Assembly (NCBI GenBank): GCA_022410635.1
Contig: JAJVDF010000018.1
Span: 4,328,231-4,392,230 of the forward strand
Source: Tretioscincus oriximinensis
Lineage: Eukaryota; Chordata; Lepidosauria; Squamata; Gymnophthalmidae
Length of the DNA: 64,000 nt
Direction: 5' to 3'
A program made the translations under genes and the position numbers. Shown here piece after piece: positions 1 to 12,384 of the stretch; position 1 is the first letter of the stretch; each line of letters opens with the position of its first letter. A model generated the notes under the pieces. It searched no databases. It was not told where the DNA came from and saw nothing but the letters and a program-made list of their open reading frames with translations.

Positions 1-93
1 ATTTCCCCCCCATTTTTTGTAAAGCAGAGACAGAACAGAAAGGATACAAGCAAATTACTCAACTACAAAATCTACTTGATGTCCTTATGATGG

Positions 94-95
<2 letters not shown>

Positions 96-181
<86 letters not shown>
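96..181. repeat. Compound (CT)n(CA)n microsatellite
   Basis: An uninterrupted CT tract is followed directly by a CA tract ending at about 181. It is a plain dinucleotide microsatellite, likely length-polymorphic, with no adjacent gene. Confidence 0.97.
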
Positions 182-184
<3 letters not shown>

Positions 185-2056
185 GACGGTAAATATCACT
201 AGAGTGGCAAGAGAAACAAAAAATATTCAGTGAAATACTTTAAGCACAGGATTGTATACATGATTTAAAAACACTTGAATTAGATCTGCAATAGATATTT
301 TGACTGTAACTCAGTGATAAAACAAATTATCTAGAAAGCAGAGGACTGCTGATTCAATATTCATCCTCACCTCAGAAGTTGTCACAGAAAAATATCTTCT
401 GTAATTCTGATGAGAAATTTGCAAAGAAGTGCCCCTGAAAGTGCCAGTGGAGTCAACCAGACACTGGCAATGACCCAATGGCACCAAACAACAAAGTATT
501 CTGTTGGCAAGTAAAGTTAATGAACCCTACCTAACAACTGGAGAGTATCTTGAGCACAGCTTATGATGTCTTCCTATAGTGAGTTATGGTATAATGATCA
601 TTTACAGTTTTGAAACCAAGACAAATTTTGCCTCAAACAGTTGATTTGTTGGCAGTAGCTTGAGAAGAAACCAAAAGCGTTGTTACAGATGGAAGCTTCC
701 TCATCAACTTTAGTTATAGCCATCAAATTATAATTCAGTGATTCCGCCCCTTCCCCCAGTGTACAAATTATCTTCCTTTCTGCTGCATCCCTGATAATTT
801 CTTATATGATATTAAACAGTCAGAAAACATAAATAAATTGGTTATCCCTCTAGGGTGAAAAGTTGATGTGGTGATAGTATCACACTTCTGTCATTACAAT
901 GTATGTGCCTTTTATTTCCTAACTCAACAGCTGCAGATCACTAACAATATATATTTTGTATCTATGCTCTGTCTTATCCTGACAATTCCAAGATAGATCA
1001 TGTTTTTAAACAATGTTTTAGAATAGCAACAATAATTAAAAGACTGCCATCTTGACCTTCAGTACTTAGTTGGACAAAGGGAGGCCATAATCAATTATTC
1101 TCCTCTGAGGTACATTAGGCACAAACACTGTATGNATTCATTCTGGTCTTTGTCTGACAGAATAACATTCCCTTCTCATGTAGGCAGTGTCATTGTTTTT
1201 AAGCTGTTTTATTTTAGATAGTTTCATAATAATTTTATTTTGTCCCATCCTGAGAACCTCTGGATTGTGAAAAAAACAGAGAAATGAATGAAGTTACAGC
1301 TGCACTTGAAAATGGAGGTAGTTTCTCATGGGACACAGAAGGAAGAGACATTAATTACTATTCAAAATGGTATTTCTGTAGAGGGCAGCTGAATAGCTAA
1401 CTCAGAAAATGTTGACTTGAATGGCAACTAAGTAATGGAAACCTGGTAACTAAGCAAGTGTGATTGCCATAGTTAACCTACCACCACTGCAACAGAAGAT
1501 GTAACAGAAAGAACTTTACCCAGATGTCTCAAAGGAAACGCATCCATAATTTGGTGAGTATATTGCCACAGGGACAAAATACTTCTATTAAAAATCTACA
1601 ATACACTTCTTTTGACTTGTCAGCATCTGTGTGCTTTAGGTTAGGTTTAGATATAATTCAGGATATGATACAGTATAAAAACATCTGAAATAGGTTATGT
1701 TATCCTAATTAGTCTAATAATAATTAATAATGCTAATAATTGGGGGGAAATAGCTGAGAGCAAACTTGCTTGCAAAAGAGAGGTAGGGTAAGTAGCTGTA
1801 CTTGGGGTGATAGATTTTAAGATACAGCCAAATAATGACAAGATAAAGTTCTACAGATGTAGTTTTATTAAAATAGAAAAATAAGCGTAAATATAGCAAC
1901 AATTGACACAGTTTCAATGGAAACGCACACAAGTATGCACACATATACAAACACACAACATATGGCTAACAAAAAATTGTGAAAAAAGAGGTTTAGATAG
2001 AGCTAGAAGCTGGAAAACAGACTGTTTCCAATGTAGTAGTTACCATCCAGGCAGGA
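182..2056. other. AT-rich stretch without recognised feature
   Basis: I see no exon with convincing coding content, no recognised repeat and no CpG island here. Short open frames (for example 1714-1956 on the minus strand) are low-complexity chance frames. Confidence 0.5.
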
Positions 2057-2360
2057 AAAGAAGAAGAACNGGGTTTTTATACACTGCTTTTCTCACCTGA
2101 AGGGACTCAAAGCAGCTTACAAAGTTATTTTTCACCTGAAGGCTTACATTCTGTCTTCCCCACCAGGCTGCACTGCTTTCCATTTATCTAGTTGCAGTCA
2201 GTTGCAATTTCTTGCAATTCTTGCTTTCGAACAGCTACGTTGGCTAGAGCTCCATGCTAGTAGAAGGTGCTCACCCCTCCCCACATCTGACACAGGACCT
2301 CAAAACCCAATCTCTCAGATGAGAAACTGTCCCCTTAATGGATGCGCCATTTGTGCTTGA
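2057..2360 (-). mobile_element. tRNA-headed SINE, family A (minus)
   Basis: Read on the minus strand it runs from a degraded tRNA-like head near 2360 to a TATAAAAACC-type tail followed by TTCTTC at 2057. The body (CCCTTCAGGTGAGAAAAG, TTGCAAGAAATTGCAACTG) matches copies at 14305, 23480, 23845, 49345, 54235 and 55969. The head in better copies reads TAGCTCAGTTGCTTAGG plus GGTTTTGAAGCCC, resembling Pol III A and B boxes. It is a non-autonomous retroposon. Confidence 0.85.
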
Positions 2361-2818
2361 GAAAGGTCGAAGGTCAGGCAGGAGGAAATGACATTAAGAC
2401 CAGTGTGGCATCCTTGGGAGGTAGAGAGAAGTCTTGAAGATCAAAGAATGGCTGCATTCCAAAGCAAAATTGAGATGGTGAAATGCAAGTTTTGGAGTCT
2501 AGGACTCCAGACAGCATTGTGGAGTGAGAGTAATTATTAAATAACAGGATTTTTCAGACTGATAGGAAACAGGAAATAATGGTTAGTTTGCATAGGGATT
2601 TTTCTCCTTGAGTACTTAATGTATCAGACCCAGAAGGGTGAACAGCCTCTCCTTTTTCCTTACAGGAAAAATGAAGCCTTTTTAAAATGAGGTTTATGTA
2701 TAAAATATATAAAAATAAAGTTATATTTGAAAATAAGAAGCAATATGGGCATAGGGGGACTTCTTATTATAGATTGAGTGCAGTAGAATAATGCAGAGAG
2801 GGTGATATATATATATAC

Positions 2819-2881
2819 AACTCAGCTTTTAAGTTATATATATATATATATATTGTATAAAGACAACTTAAAAGCCGAGTT
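2819..2881. repeat. Inverted repeat around an AT tract
   Basis: The arm AACTCAGCTTTTAAGTT (2819-2835) is the reverse complement of 2865-2881 except for one base. The loop is mostly a TA dinucleotide run. It is a 17-bp cruciform-type palindrome, likely a relic of a palindromic transposon or an AT-rich fragile palindrome. Confidence 0.85.
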
Positions 2882-3422
2882 CAAAATGACATCACAGGTT
2901 TGAAGGAAATAAAAGGAAACAGAGGAAAATGGACATTAAGGTGAAGCTCTTGACAAAGATGCAATCAAAAGTCAGGGAGAATATAACTTCTTTATAAAAG
3001 ATCAGGTTGTAAGTAAAACTAGAATTCAGGGTGACTTACATGTCTGTTCTTGTAAACAAAAATATAATATATGGATGATTAAGTTCCTTAGTTCCCTGTC
3101 TTTAGCAGGCAGGATCACTCTTTAAAGAAGACAATGTAAATGTTTGTTTACCTTCTTTGAAGTAATCTTTGATGCAGATTATTACACTGATTAGACTATT
3201 GTCCTGTTCTAGAGGCCTTTTGGCTGGTTCCTGAGTCCTCAGAAGCTTACATTTTTACAAGCCCCCTGTTTTTTTCAGAGTGTCGTTTTCATAATAGACT
3301 GACCAGATTTTCTGAGGCCCCAACTGGGGTAATTACTATTCATGCTAATTTGCATATTCATGAATATGCAATCACCCACCTATATGCACACCAAGTGCAC
3401 AAGAAATTTGTCCAGTGCATAT
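2882..3422. other. No recognised feature
   Basis: AT-rich sequence without a convincing exon or an identifiable repeat. Confidence 0.45.
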
Positions 3423-3770
3423 AGGGTTACCATACGTCCCGGTAAACCGGGACATTCACGGTTTTAGGGACAATTTTATTGTCCCGGCTGGATTTTAAAA
3501 AAAAGTTTTAAAATCCCTGGTTGCCATTGTTGTACTCATCCTAATTTCAGTAAAACACTAAATGGCTAGCTTCTGAGTACATTTTTTGATATCTGAAAAA
3601 GACATAGGCAGATATGACAATGGCTACATCCACACATGTGATTTATGTCTGTTGAATGGGAGCACCTTCCTAGCAGTTCCTGCAAAAGTAATGGTGTGTT
3701 GTGAGCAATGCAGTCACTACAAACCTGCCTTGCCAAGGGTTAAATGAGAGCTGATGTTTTCAGCTCTCAT
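3423..3770. mobile_element. Probable DNA-transposon fragment with hairpins
   Basis: It begins AGGGTTACCATACGTCCCGG, the kind of end seen on vertebrate palindromic hAT-like elements, and contains short hairpins: CCCGGTAAACCGGG near 3440 and a perfect 11-bp pair, ATGAGAGCTGA (3744-3754) with its complement at 3760-3770. I find no matching opposite terminal repeat, so it is truncated or composite. The family call is inference. Confidence 0.4.
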
Positions 3771-4119
3771 GGCAGAGGCCGCCTGCAACCTGCTCTTTTT
3801 CTGAACGTGGCCAGCACAGCCGCAGCTGCTCGTGTGCCAATGGCGGCAATCTGCCAGTTGTCACCGAGCCCTGTAAAGCAGAGTGGGCAGAGGGAAGACT
3901 GCTCTTGAACATGAAAGGGACGGTTCTTCCTTCCTCCTACCCACCTATGGTTGCAGGCACGCAATAGCTGGTAAGGCCACTTTTTATCCTCTTGTCTGAA
4001 TTCAGCCAACGTTTAATTCTTATTATTTGGGCTATTTTGTACTCATCTATTTTCTGTGTCACAAACTCCATTGATTTGAACTTGTCAAATATCCAGTCTT
4101 TCTTATATAGACGAGGCCT

Positions 4120-4260
4120 TAGAGGCTCTATATTTAATTATTTTATTCTTATTTATTTATACTTATACCCCGCCCTATACCCGAAGGTCTCAGGACGGCC
4201 AACAATTAAACATCAATACCAAAATTAACAAATTAAAAACAATTTGTATCTAGCATCCAG
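4120..4260 (-). mobile_element. L2-type LINE 3' tail (minus)
   Basis: TTATTTATTTATACTTATACCCCGCCCTATACCC and the following TTAACAAATTAAAAACA segment match, on the minus strand, the 3' UTR tails at 9065 and 29660. Read in the sense direction this is GGGCGGGGTATAAGTATAAATAAATAA. It is a short tail-only remnant. Confidence 0.7.
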
Positions 4261-5944
4261 GTTATCATTTGTGTTCCAAATACAATAGGAAGCTTGAGGG
4301 TTGGGGATTTTTTTCTGTTTCTTTAGAAAGCGAAAATGAAGGTGTCTTTACAGGTAAATGTGTTCATACAAATCCAGCATTTGTTGGAGCAGTGCTGCCA
4401 TCTACTGATTTCAAAAAGTCACAAAAAATATTACAAAAATATTTCACACTCTGAAATATGAGGCAATTCCTGGATGGTATGGTAATAGGCCATGGAAAAT
4501 ACAGAAATACATTTTTGACAACAGTGGAGGCTGGCCTTTGGGTTCGTGGGGTCCAGCGAACACTCACAGTTTAAAATCATTGATAACCATAGAAAACAAT
4601 GTAGAACCATTGGCCTAGCATAGGCTTTCATAGAGGACCTGCCAACAAAACAAAAAGCTCCAGGCAGCTTTTTTAATTGGCAAAAGGGGTCACTTATCCC
4701 CGAACCAATGGAAGGGCTGCCTAGGAGGGGCTACAGTCTCTCTCTGTCTCCGTAGAGGTGCCATTTTGTATTGGCATTCAACTTGCAGACTCCGAGAGAG
4801 ACCAGTAAGTGCTTGAATGTGCCTCCTCCCAGCCACTTTCCTAACTTTGGTGAGGCTGGAGGAACCTGCACCCTCCCAGCCCCAAACTTCACCAGCCACT
4901 ACTGGTTGCCAACAATGTGTAACGGAAAATTAGAAAATTTGTACTCATCTCTGACAGAAATAAAGTTTATTTAATGAATAAATAACCCTATTTCATATTT
5001 CCACATATTGCTCTTCCTTCATATCAAAATCTGGCAACAATGCTCATTGGTTGGCTGTTTGACTGGGTTTCCATAGCTGATTGGTTCCTGCCAGAAGCAT
5101 CTGTTTCCATACTGTGATTGGCTACATCTCTCTCCTCTGTATCCCTATCCAGAACCGCTGAAATAAAAAAATTCTTCGTGTTATTTTACCTAGTAAGAAA
5201 GATACCTGTTCCTAGTTCTTAAAACATGTTAAGGTGGTTTTACCTTAAATTTTCAGTTTCTATTTAAAAGTTTCTGATTGGACCCTCAATGTGAGTTCAA
5301 GAAAGATATGCAGTGTATGTGATGGAAAAAAGATGTTCCAGCAGTTATATAAATAAATACTCTTAAAATAAAATGAGTCGTTTTGTTTTGATGTTATACT
5401 CATATTATTTCTGAAGCAGTGTGCACCTGGAGTTTCAAAATGGGCAAAAGATTGAATTAGATGCTTATTTTCTATTGGCTCTTTAATTTCCCCCATCTTT
5501 ATATTTGTTTTTGTTTTCCTCTTCAGATGGTTGCTAATAATGGCTGTTGTGTTCCCTGAGATAGGCTGCTAACCTTTCAGAAAGGTCAGCATGAATGCCT
5601 TCAGTGCTAAAGATTTTTCTACTATCATAAGAAACCAAAGTAGATTGAATATCTCTCATATTATTATGGGGATAACTTACGTCCTCTTTAAAGACTTTTG
5701 TGATCTAGGAAAATGTTGTGAAATCGTCAAAATCACATTCGTTTGAAAAGGACCACTTGTAAATCAAGTCGGCCTGGTGCTAGGATGACAAAGAGGTTTT
5801 AACCTTTCTGTCTAGCCTAGCATTGGCAGAAATGTAAACTGGCTGTCACACAACCGTCAAGCAATTGGCGTATGGTGATAAATGTTCTTTTTAGTGGAGC
5901 AACATCAATATACAAAGGCATCTCTTTGTGCAACCTTTGGAAAG
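4261..5944. other. No recognised gene
   Basis: Mostly unremarkable sequence. 4640-4920 is more GC-rich, with short open frames on both strands but no splice structure or recognisable protein. 5045-5130 has several ATTGG/CCAAT-like motifs without a promoter context. I assign nothing here. Confidence 0.45.
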
Positions 5945-6345
5945 GCTTTTATGTTCAAAATATTGTATTTACATTTTTTCTTTTACATACAAAATACATA
6001 TCACATTTAAAATGTCCCAAATATTTTTATACCACCCCCTTCCCCTCCCCCTCCCCATTACATCACACATAATTCTTTATCTATTATGGCAATTTGAATT
6101 TACATATGAAAAATCAATCGTAATTTCAAAGTTTCTCACCCCAATCTGGTTTCTATATAATTTTTTTACTGGCAACCATTTTTGTTTACATTCTTTCCAC
6201 TTCTGCATATTATCTAAATTATTAATCTTACAATTGGAAATATCAGGAGCAATCACACTAATTATATATTCATACATTTTTTGTATTGTCCATATAGTAC
6301 AATCCTTCCCTCCACCTACCAAAACAGTTCGGGCACATGATGATG
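5945..6345 (-). mobile_element. L1-type LINE 3' fragment (minus)
   Basis: Read on the minus strand, a decayed frame (6077-6355) contains CTIWTIQKMYEYI and KWKECKQKWLPVKKLYRN, then a G-rich run (GGGGAGGGGGAGGGGAAGGGG) and an A-rich tail. This layout is typical of the end of L1 ORF2 and its 3' UTR. There are no direct hallmarks of an intact reverse transcriptase. Confidence 0.55.
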
Positions 6346-7208
6346 CTATCTTCATTGTAGGAAAACCTCATGTGTCTGCAGTTTATGACTATATCTGCAC
6401 TATGTGGGCTGTTCTAGCCCATGTAATGTAACCCTCTGAATCTGACTCACGCTGTAATTGACTGATGTTCACACTTAGACAGACTCTCCTTCACCCATAT
6501 AGTTCTAGTTCTGAAGGCTGGCCTAACATTTAACCTTCCCTGCTTGGGCCTTTTGACTGTATATCCTCATTAATACATTATTAAAGACAGTCTTTCCTAG
6601 TCACCAGATCATAGGGTTGTACTAAAGAATCTTAGAGAATTAAAAAAAGGTTTCTGGGTGGATAATGATATACCTTTTGACGTCCTTTCCTGGTCTATGG
6701 CTTAATCCAGCAAGGACTAACTGTTTCAACTTCTGTGAGTCCACAGCAAGGTATGGATAGCAGAGGTTTGGAGTCATGGGTTCCTCTAGTAGAAACTGTA
6801 GAAAAAGTCCACATTTAAAAAATAGGTACTTTGTAATAAATAGGTATCACATAGGCAGTGAACATCCCACTTCTTAATAAACACCCTGTGCAAAGTATTT
6901 GTACTTTAGAGACTGCGAAACTTTTTGTGACCTCAAAGACTAAGAGACACTGTACTAAGACTCAAGCACACAAAATGTGTATCTCTTATCCTTACATATG
7001 CAAGGCAATCAAAAGTAGACTGCTTTCACTTAGGAAACTTCCAAGCCCTTTGTGACCTCAAAAGCTACAGAGGTAATACAGCATAAAGACAGTCAGATAC
7101 ATCACACAGAATTAAACCATACATGAACCCTACATCTATGTAGCTGAGCCACAACAAAAAATAATACATATTTATATCTATCTATAAGAATATATTTCTT
7201 GGCAGAGG
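6346..7208. other. No recognised feature
   Basis: No credible exon, repeat boundary or RNA gene is visible in this stretch. Confidence 0.4.
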
Positions 7209-7430
7209 TAGGCTGACCAGATGAGGCCTTTTTTTTTTGGGGGGGGGGGGGTTGAAAACCCAGTTTTGGGATGCCTCCCAGTTTTTCTGAGGAATTTTTT
7301 TTTCAAAGAAAGATTTTTTTTGAAAAATACATTTTTAAAAAATAATTTTCCTCAGAAAAAAACAGGAGGCACCCCAAAAATGGGTTTTCAACCCCTCCCC
7401 ACCAAAAAAGGGGTCATCTGCTCAGCCTAG
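7209..7430. mobile_element. Hairpin MITE, family M1, copy 1
   Basis: The ends are near-perfect inverted repeats: TAGGCTGACCAGATGA at the left and TCATCTGCTCAGCCTA at the right, with one mismatch. Almost the whole element folds back (TTGAAAACCCAGTTTTGGGATG pairs with the CCAAAAATGGGTTTTCAA side). It has no coding capacity and is flanked by TA. The same family recurs at 21015-21198. It is a non-autonomous DNA transposon mobilised in trans; the superfamily is not established from sequence alone. Confidence 0.85.
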
Positions 7431-7559
7431 ATGATATGAGTGAAGTGAAAGTAATGTTCAAAGATAAGACAATGACTGCTTTTAGGTCTGTAATTCCTTA
7501 ATAACAGCATGCCTTATACCTTATGGATTAGTACTGTTCAAATTTGCCCTTTTAAATCA

Positions 7560-7935
7560 ATATTTTATGTATACTTTTTCCTGCTCAATACTTAAAGGTT
7601 TCAGGGGAGCTAACAATCAAAAAACTTAATGGAGAAATTAGCCTTAAAAACAACTTTCAGGTGGAGGAAGGGAGAGATTTGGTTCAACCAAAAGCCAGGC
7701 TAAAGAGGTACATCTTTAGTGATTTTCTGAGTACTGTCACAGTGGTTGGTGCACCTCAATTGGGANATTGTTCCATGGATTGAGGGATATCACCAAGAAA
7801 GCTCTGATTTCCTTTGCTACCAAGAATGGTGGCTCAAGCAGGATAGCTTTCACTGCATATCTTGAGGCACGGACAGGTTGATAATGGGAGAAGGTGTTCC
7901 ATTATATATTTGGGGCCCAAGTTATTTACAAAATA
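7560..7935 (-). mobile_element. L2-type LINE 3' fragment (minus)
   Basis: Blocks such as CCAGGCTAAAGAGGTACATC, GTTCCATGGATTGAGGG and ATATTTGGGGCCCAAGTTAT match the 3' region of the larger minus-strand L2 copy at 9065-10200. It has no reverse transcriptase portion. Confidence 0.75.
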
Positions 7936-8590
7936 TAGAATACAAAATGCTCATAGGAAAAACAGCTAATAATACTAGTAGGGAAGGTTAAGGATATAAT
8001 TGGCAGGTGGAATTCTTTGGAGCTATGTTTTGATTTACAGTGGATTAGAATGTGTCCCATGGAAATCAAAAGATTTCCAGCTACAAGCTCTTGTCACTAT
8101 TGTNGTTAACTGTTCACATGGTTTTATTAGGCAGACCTGAGTTCTAGAATAAAGCTCCCATAGTAGGAGTGTCTCATACCTCATAGAACAGCAATATCTA
8201 GAAGGCTAAATATATATTCAACTCCCACAAATGAAACTCAATGTTAAAAAGTAACATGTGTTGGAAAATTAAGGCCTAGATACAATCGTACTTAATTGCA
8301 ATGGAACATATAATGTTTTTCTGCCTAGGTCTTTTTTCGTTTCCTGTGCTTTCATTATCCAGCCTTCAAAACTAAATTCAAAACTAAATTGTAACTAACT
8401 TGGAGTATCAAAAAGGAGAACAAAAAAAATATTATTTGTTTAGAGTTTAGATGCTTCATTGGAAAATAATGAATTTGACATTAGTTACACTTTACCATTA
8501 CAGTGAAATAATTAAAAAATATCAAGTCAGTCTGATCGTCATTCGGCTTATAGCAGCTTAAAACAAAATTACTATTGTTTCTCTCAACAG

Positions 8591-8641
8591 ATTTCCGAAG
8601 GCACAGGACCCAACAATGACAGCCAAGTAATCATAAAGAAA
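8591..8641 (+). CDS. Possible small exon upstream of the coiled-coil candidate
   Basis: A strong acceptor (TTGTTTCTCTCAACAG) precedes a 51-base open segment encoding ISEGTGPNNDSQVIIKK, ending at AAA|GTATAC. The frame is open but short, and it does not join directly in phase to the exon at 10468, which needs a two-base carry-over. It may be an upstream exon of the same gene with another exon missing, or a chance splice-site pair. Confidence 0.25.
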
Positions 8642-9064
8642 GTATACAATTATTTCGTTGCTTAGGGGGAAACGTGGACAAAGAACGTGATCAGTTACGC
8701 TGAAAGAGGCATTCTCCAGGCAAACCTGAGTCTATAATGACATTTTTTCCCTTTGCACTTATATCACCTTCACTTGAAGTCTGAGAAAGGTTACCTCTTC
8801 AACTTTTAGAATTTATTTTATATAAGGCAGACTACAATGTGACAAAAATAGTTCCTTTGCTTTCATTTTCCTAAAAGCTCTTGGTCTCTTTCGGGTATAG
8901 AAATGCAAATAAAATAATTAAATATAAAAATAAATGCTTATCCTAATGGAGTGATGCATAAATGGTGAGGGTAGCAGGAAATTATTCACGTGTATCACAA
9001 GAAAAGAGAAATGGGGATTTAAAAAAGAACATAAAATAATCTTATGATTATTTAAATTTATGCT

Positions 9065-10200
9065 CAGAATTTTTAAGATTTATTTATTTACTTCCATTTT
9101 TATACCGCCCTATACCCGTAGGTCAGGGTGGTTAACAATAAAACCATAATTTTAACACATTAAAAAACAGCCATATCTAAAAATGGGGAGNAGACAGTAG
9201 TTTTCTCAGCCAAAGGCCAAGCCAAAGAGGTGCGTCTTTAAGCGTTTTCTGAAAGTGCACACAGATAGTGATTGATGCACCTCGAGGGGGAGACTATTCC
9301 ATAGTCTGGGGACTGTCACAGAGAAGGCCCTAATCTGAGGGTGGTGGTACAGTCAGAAGGCCTCCCCTGCAGATCTTAAGGCATGAGCAGGCTCATATGG
9401 GAATAGGCGTTCCTTTAGATATTTGGGGCCCAAGTTATGTAAGGCTCCAAAGGTTAGAGTTAATACCTTGAAATGGGCTCAGTAGTAAATTGGCAGCCAG
9501 TATCCTGGCCACCACCTCCACCTGATCTTCAAGTGTCAGTGAAGGATCCAGAAGCAGCCCTAGATTTCGTACCCATCCCTTATAGGGCAATTCAACCCAT
9601 CCAGGACAGGGTGCCTACTCACTTCATGGACCAGGGATGCAGAGATACACAGCACCTCTGTCTTGTCTGGATTCAGCTTCAATTTTTGCCCCCCCCCCCC
9701 CCAGCCCATCAAGGCACCTGTCAAGCACTTCAGCTGCCTCTCCTGATTCAGATGGAACAGAAAAATAGAGCTGAGTGTCATCTGCGTTTTGATGACACTT
9801 CACTCCAAATCTCCTGATGACCTCTCCCAGCAGCTTCATATAGATGTTGAAAAGCATGGGGGAGAGGATCAATCCCTGAGGAACCCGCAAATGAGCTCCC
9901 AGGGTGTCGAGCAAAACTCCCCCACCACCAAGGTGGCCTTGGAGATAGGAGTGGAACCACTGCAATGCCTTGCCACAAACTCCTAAACTCCATAGCCTCC
10001 CCAGGAGGATACCATGGTCAGTGGTATCAAAAGCTGCTGAGAGGTCCAGGAGGACCAACAGGGATGCGTTGCCCCTGTCCCTCTCCCAGAGAAGGTTATC
10101 AACCAGGGCGACCAAGGCAGTTTCCGTGCTATGACCAGGCCTGAAGCCAGATTGAGATGGGTCTAGATAATCCGTTTCTTCCAAGCATTCCTGCAGTTGA
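9065..10200 (-). mobile_element. L2-type LINE, reverse transcriptase and 3' UTR (minus)
   Basis: The minus-strand frame at 9624-10184 shows reverse-transcriptase motifs: SGFRPGHSTETALVALVDNL, LLVLLDLSAAFDTTDHGILL, VPQGLILSPMLFNIYM and the catalytic NADD where YADD is expected (Y to N). The track then passes KLKLNPDKTEVLC and a 3' UTR ending in TTTATTTATTTAC on the plus strand. It is 5'-truncated and has a mutated catalytic box and frame damage at a C/G homopolymer near 9691, so it is dead. It lies between the possible 8591 exon and the exon at 10468. Confidence 0.92.
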
Positions 10201-10467
10201 ACATTGACTGCAATGATGTATGATATGTTTTAGGATTTAAATGGATGCCTTTCCAATAAAAAGGCCACAGCTGATAGAAATCATCATCTATGGCCTCAGA
10301 TAGATTTTCTTTGTAGGATTCCATCACTTTCACTATCCATTTAAACCATCTGCTTATTAGATTTTAAAATGTCAGTTATTGCAGTTGACTTCACCAATCC
10401 TTTTACTTTACATCTTTCCCTCTGATTCAATTTCTAATAATATGATATATTTCTCTATTCCACCTAG

Positions 10468-10632
10468 GAACAATTGGATAGCAGAAAAGAGAGCTTCTGT
10501 GTTCCAATCCAAACATACTAATGTATGCTTGAGGGAACAAATTAACTGTCTCATTAATGAAGGGAACAATATCAAGGCTAATATTTGGGATTTGCATGGT
10601 TCCATGAAGAACATGAAGGCTGAACTGAAAAG
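10468..10632 (+). CDS. Coiled-coil candidate gene, exon A
   Basis: The acceptor (TTTCTCTATTCCACCTAG) and donor (AAAAG|GTATGT) are strong. The 165-base exon is open in one frame, beginning NNWIAEKRAS and containing LREQINCLINEGNNIKANI and MKNMKAELK. It ends on a two-base split codon that joins exactly to the exon at 11296 to give an arginine. The composition is helical and charged. I do not recognise the family. Confidence 0.5.
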
Positions 10633-11295
10633 GTATGTTTTAATAACCAAAACTGATGAATAATCATTGTCTGAGGGGGCAATCAGATATGCTAAACTAG
10701 ATGACTTCTGGATGAACTGAGTCTTAACGATAGCCTTTTTTAAAAAAATAAATGAATGTCTTCATTATCTCATAATTATTTTGAAGCCTCATGAAGGATG
10801 CCTCTTAAACATTTGGGATTTCATAACTGTAACCGCTCTTTTTAAGTTGAATTGGGCAAGAAGATACATAAGCAAAGGGAGAGAATGGGTTTTCTACTAG
10901 GCTAACCAATCAATGATAATACCCATAGCCAAGTTGGTGTTGTCTGACTTAAAGGCAAATGCAGATTGCAGTGTGGCAAAATAAGATCCTTAGCTGCAGA
11001 TTTGCACAGGTGGGGGAGAGGGAAAGATAAGAATCTTAAAGGGATGACTGAAAAAAAAAATCCTTGTCTGATCACATCACAGGTTTGAACGTTCAGAGAG
11101 GAAATGGGTAGCAAGATGTAGTCAATATGGATTTCTCTTCTAGGAAGAATTAACAAGTTCATTCCAGCATCCTCAGTGATAGAAAATCAGTGACCAACAT
11201 TTGGTTGACTGCAACTGAACTGTAGGGTTCAAATAGCTGAATGAAAAGATTAACACTGTGATTAAACTCTCATCTGCTGGTTCATATACACACAG

Positions 11296-11410
11296 AATAA
11301 AGCAAGCTGAAGAAAAAATAAGCTGCTTAGAAACAGAAACTGAGGCAGCAAAGAGGCAGGAAGAGGAGAATATCACGGCATCTTTGGAAGAACAGTATCT
11401 TAAAAAACTG
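11296..11410 (+). CDS. Coiled-coil candidate gene, exon B
   Basis: The acceptor is TTCATATACACACAG and the donor CTG|GTAGGT. It completes the split Arg codon from exon A and then reads IKQAEEKISCLETETEAAKR and QEEENITASLEEQYLKKL, with clear heptad-like spacing of I/L residues. It ends in phase 0, matching the next exon at 15024. The exact phase fit and unbroken coil are the best evidence that this is a real gene. Confidence 0.55.
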
Positions 11411-11960
11411 GTAGGTGATAATGGACGATATGTCCCTGAAAAAGTAAGTTTTATTTTACACACATTGCAGGCTCTTTAAATACAAGCTCAATCGAGGATC
11501 TCTTGGTTACATTAACATTGAGTAGTGATGATGATGCAACTATTTCCAGAAATTCACTAGGATGTTCTTATCTGTAGGTTCACCCCATACAGTTCTGAAA
11601 CTCGCAGAAGTTTCAGCGCCTAATGCAAGAACATTGATGCTCAGGGATTCACTTTAGTAGTACAAACTGGTGTGCTGCTGAAATGGGTCCCTTTGTTTTC
11701 TTCATGCTCTTAGATGACCACTAGTCATGTTAAAACAAGGCAAAGTTATCTTGGTGGGGCCTTTTCTGTATTTCCAGAATGAAGAAAAAAAGATCCAAAA
11801 GGGCTTTACAAGCACACACACACACCAGAAAAATCTGTTGCCTTCCACCCACTGTAAAATGGTTTATCATTATTCACTATACTTATTAAATAACAGAGGA
11901 TTTGTGACGACTAATGCCTTTATTTGGGATTTTCCTCGAAGAGACCATTGCTACACAAGA

Positions 11961-12206
11961 GAACCAGTCTAATGTACTGGCTATAGTGTCAGACTCTTAT
12001 CTGGAAGTGTCCTGGTTCAATTCTGCACTCCTTTATAAAAGCCAGTTGGGTGACCTTGGACTAGTCACAGTTCTCTGAAACTCTCTCAGCTCCATTTCAC
12101 AAGGTGTCCATTGTGAAGAGAAGAGCAGAAAGTTATAGAAGCCACTTTGATTCTCTTCGAGTTGAGAAAATCGGTTTAAAACGGACTCTTCTTCTTCTCT
12201 CCCTTT
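11961..12206 (+). mobile_element. tRNA-headed SINE, family B
   Basis: It begins GAACCAGTCTAATGTACTGG and continues CAGACTCTTATCTGG, a degenerate tRNA-like head with a GGTTCAATTCTGCAC B-box-like segment. The body is CCAGTTGGGTGACCTTGG and TCTCTCAGCTCCATTTCACA, and the tail is rich in TTCTTC. Sister copies lie at 43861 and 61570, with a fragment at 43500. Confidence 0.85.
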
Positions 12207-12384
12207 CTGAATANTGTACTGCAACTTTGATTCTGGAAACATTTACTACAATGTTTTTGTATTCCTCTCATTTTATATACTTAAACAGTTATATATGACT
12301 CTCAGATTTCAAAATATGGAAAAGGGAATAAAATTAAATCAAATAAAACACTTTTACTGGATTGATCTTTTGTTTGAGGGTTGT

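Noticed and set aside
5928..6431. 167-codon plus-strand frame
   Set aside because: It is hydrophobic low-complexity sequence from the antisense of an L1 3' end.
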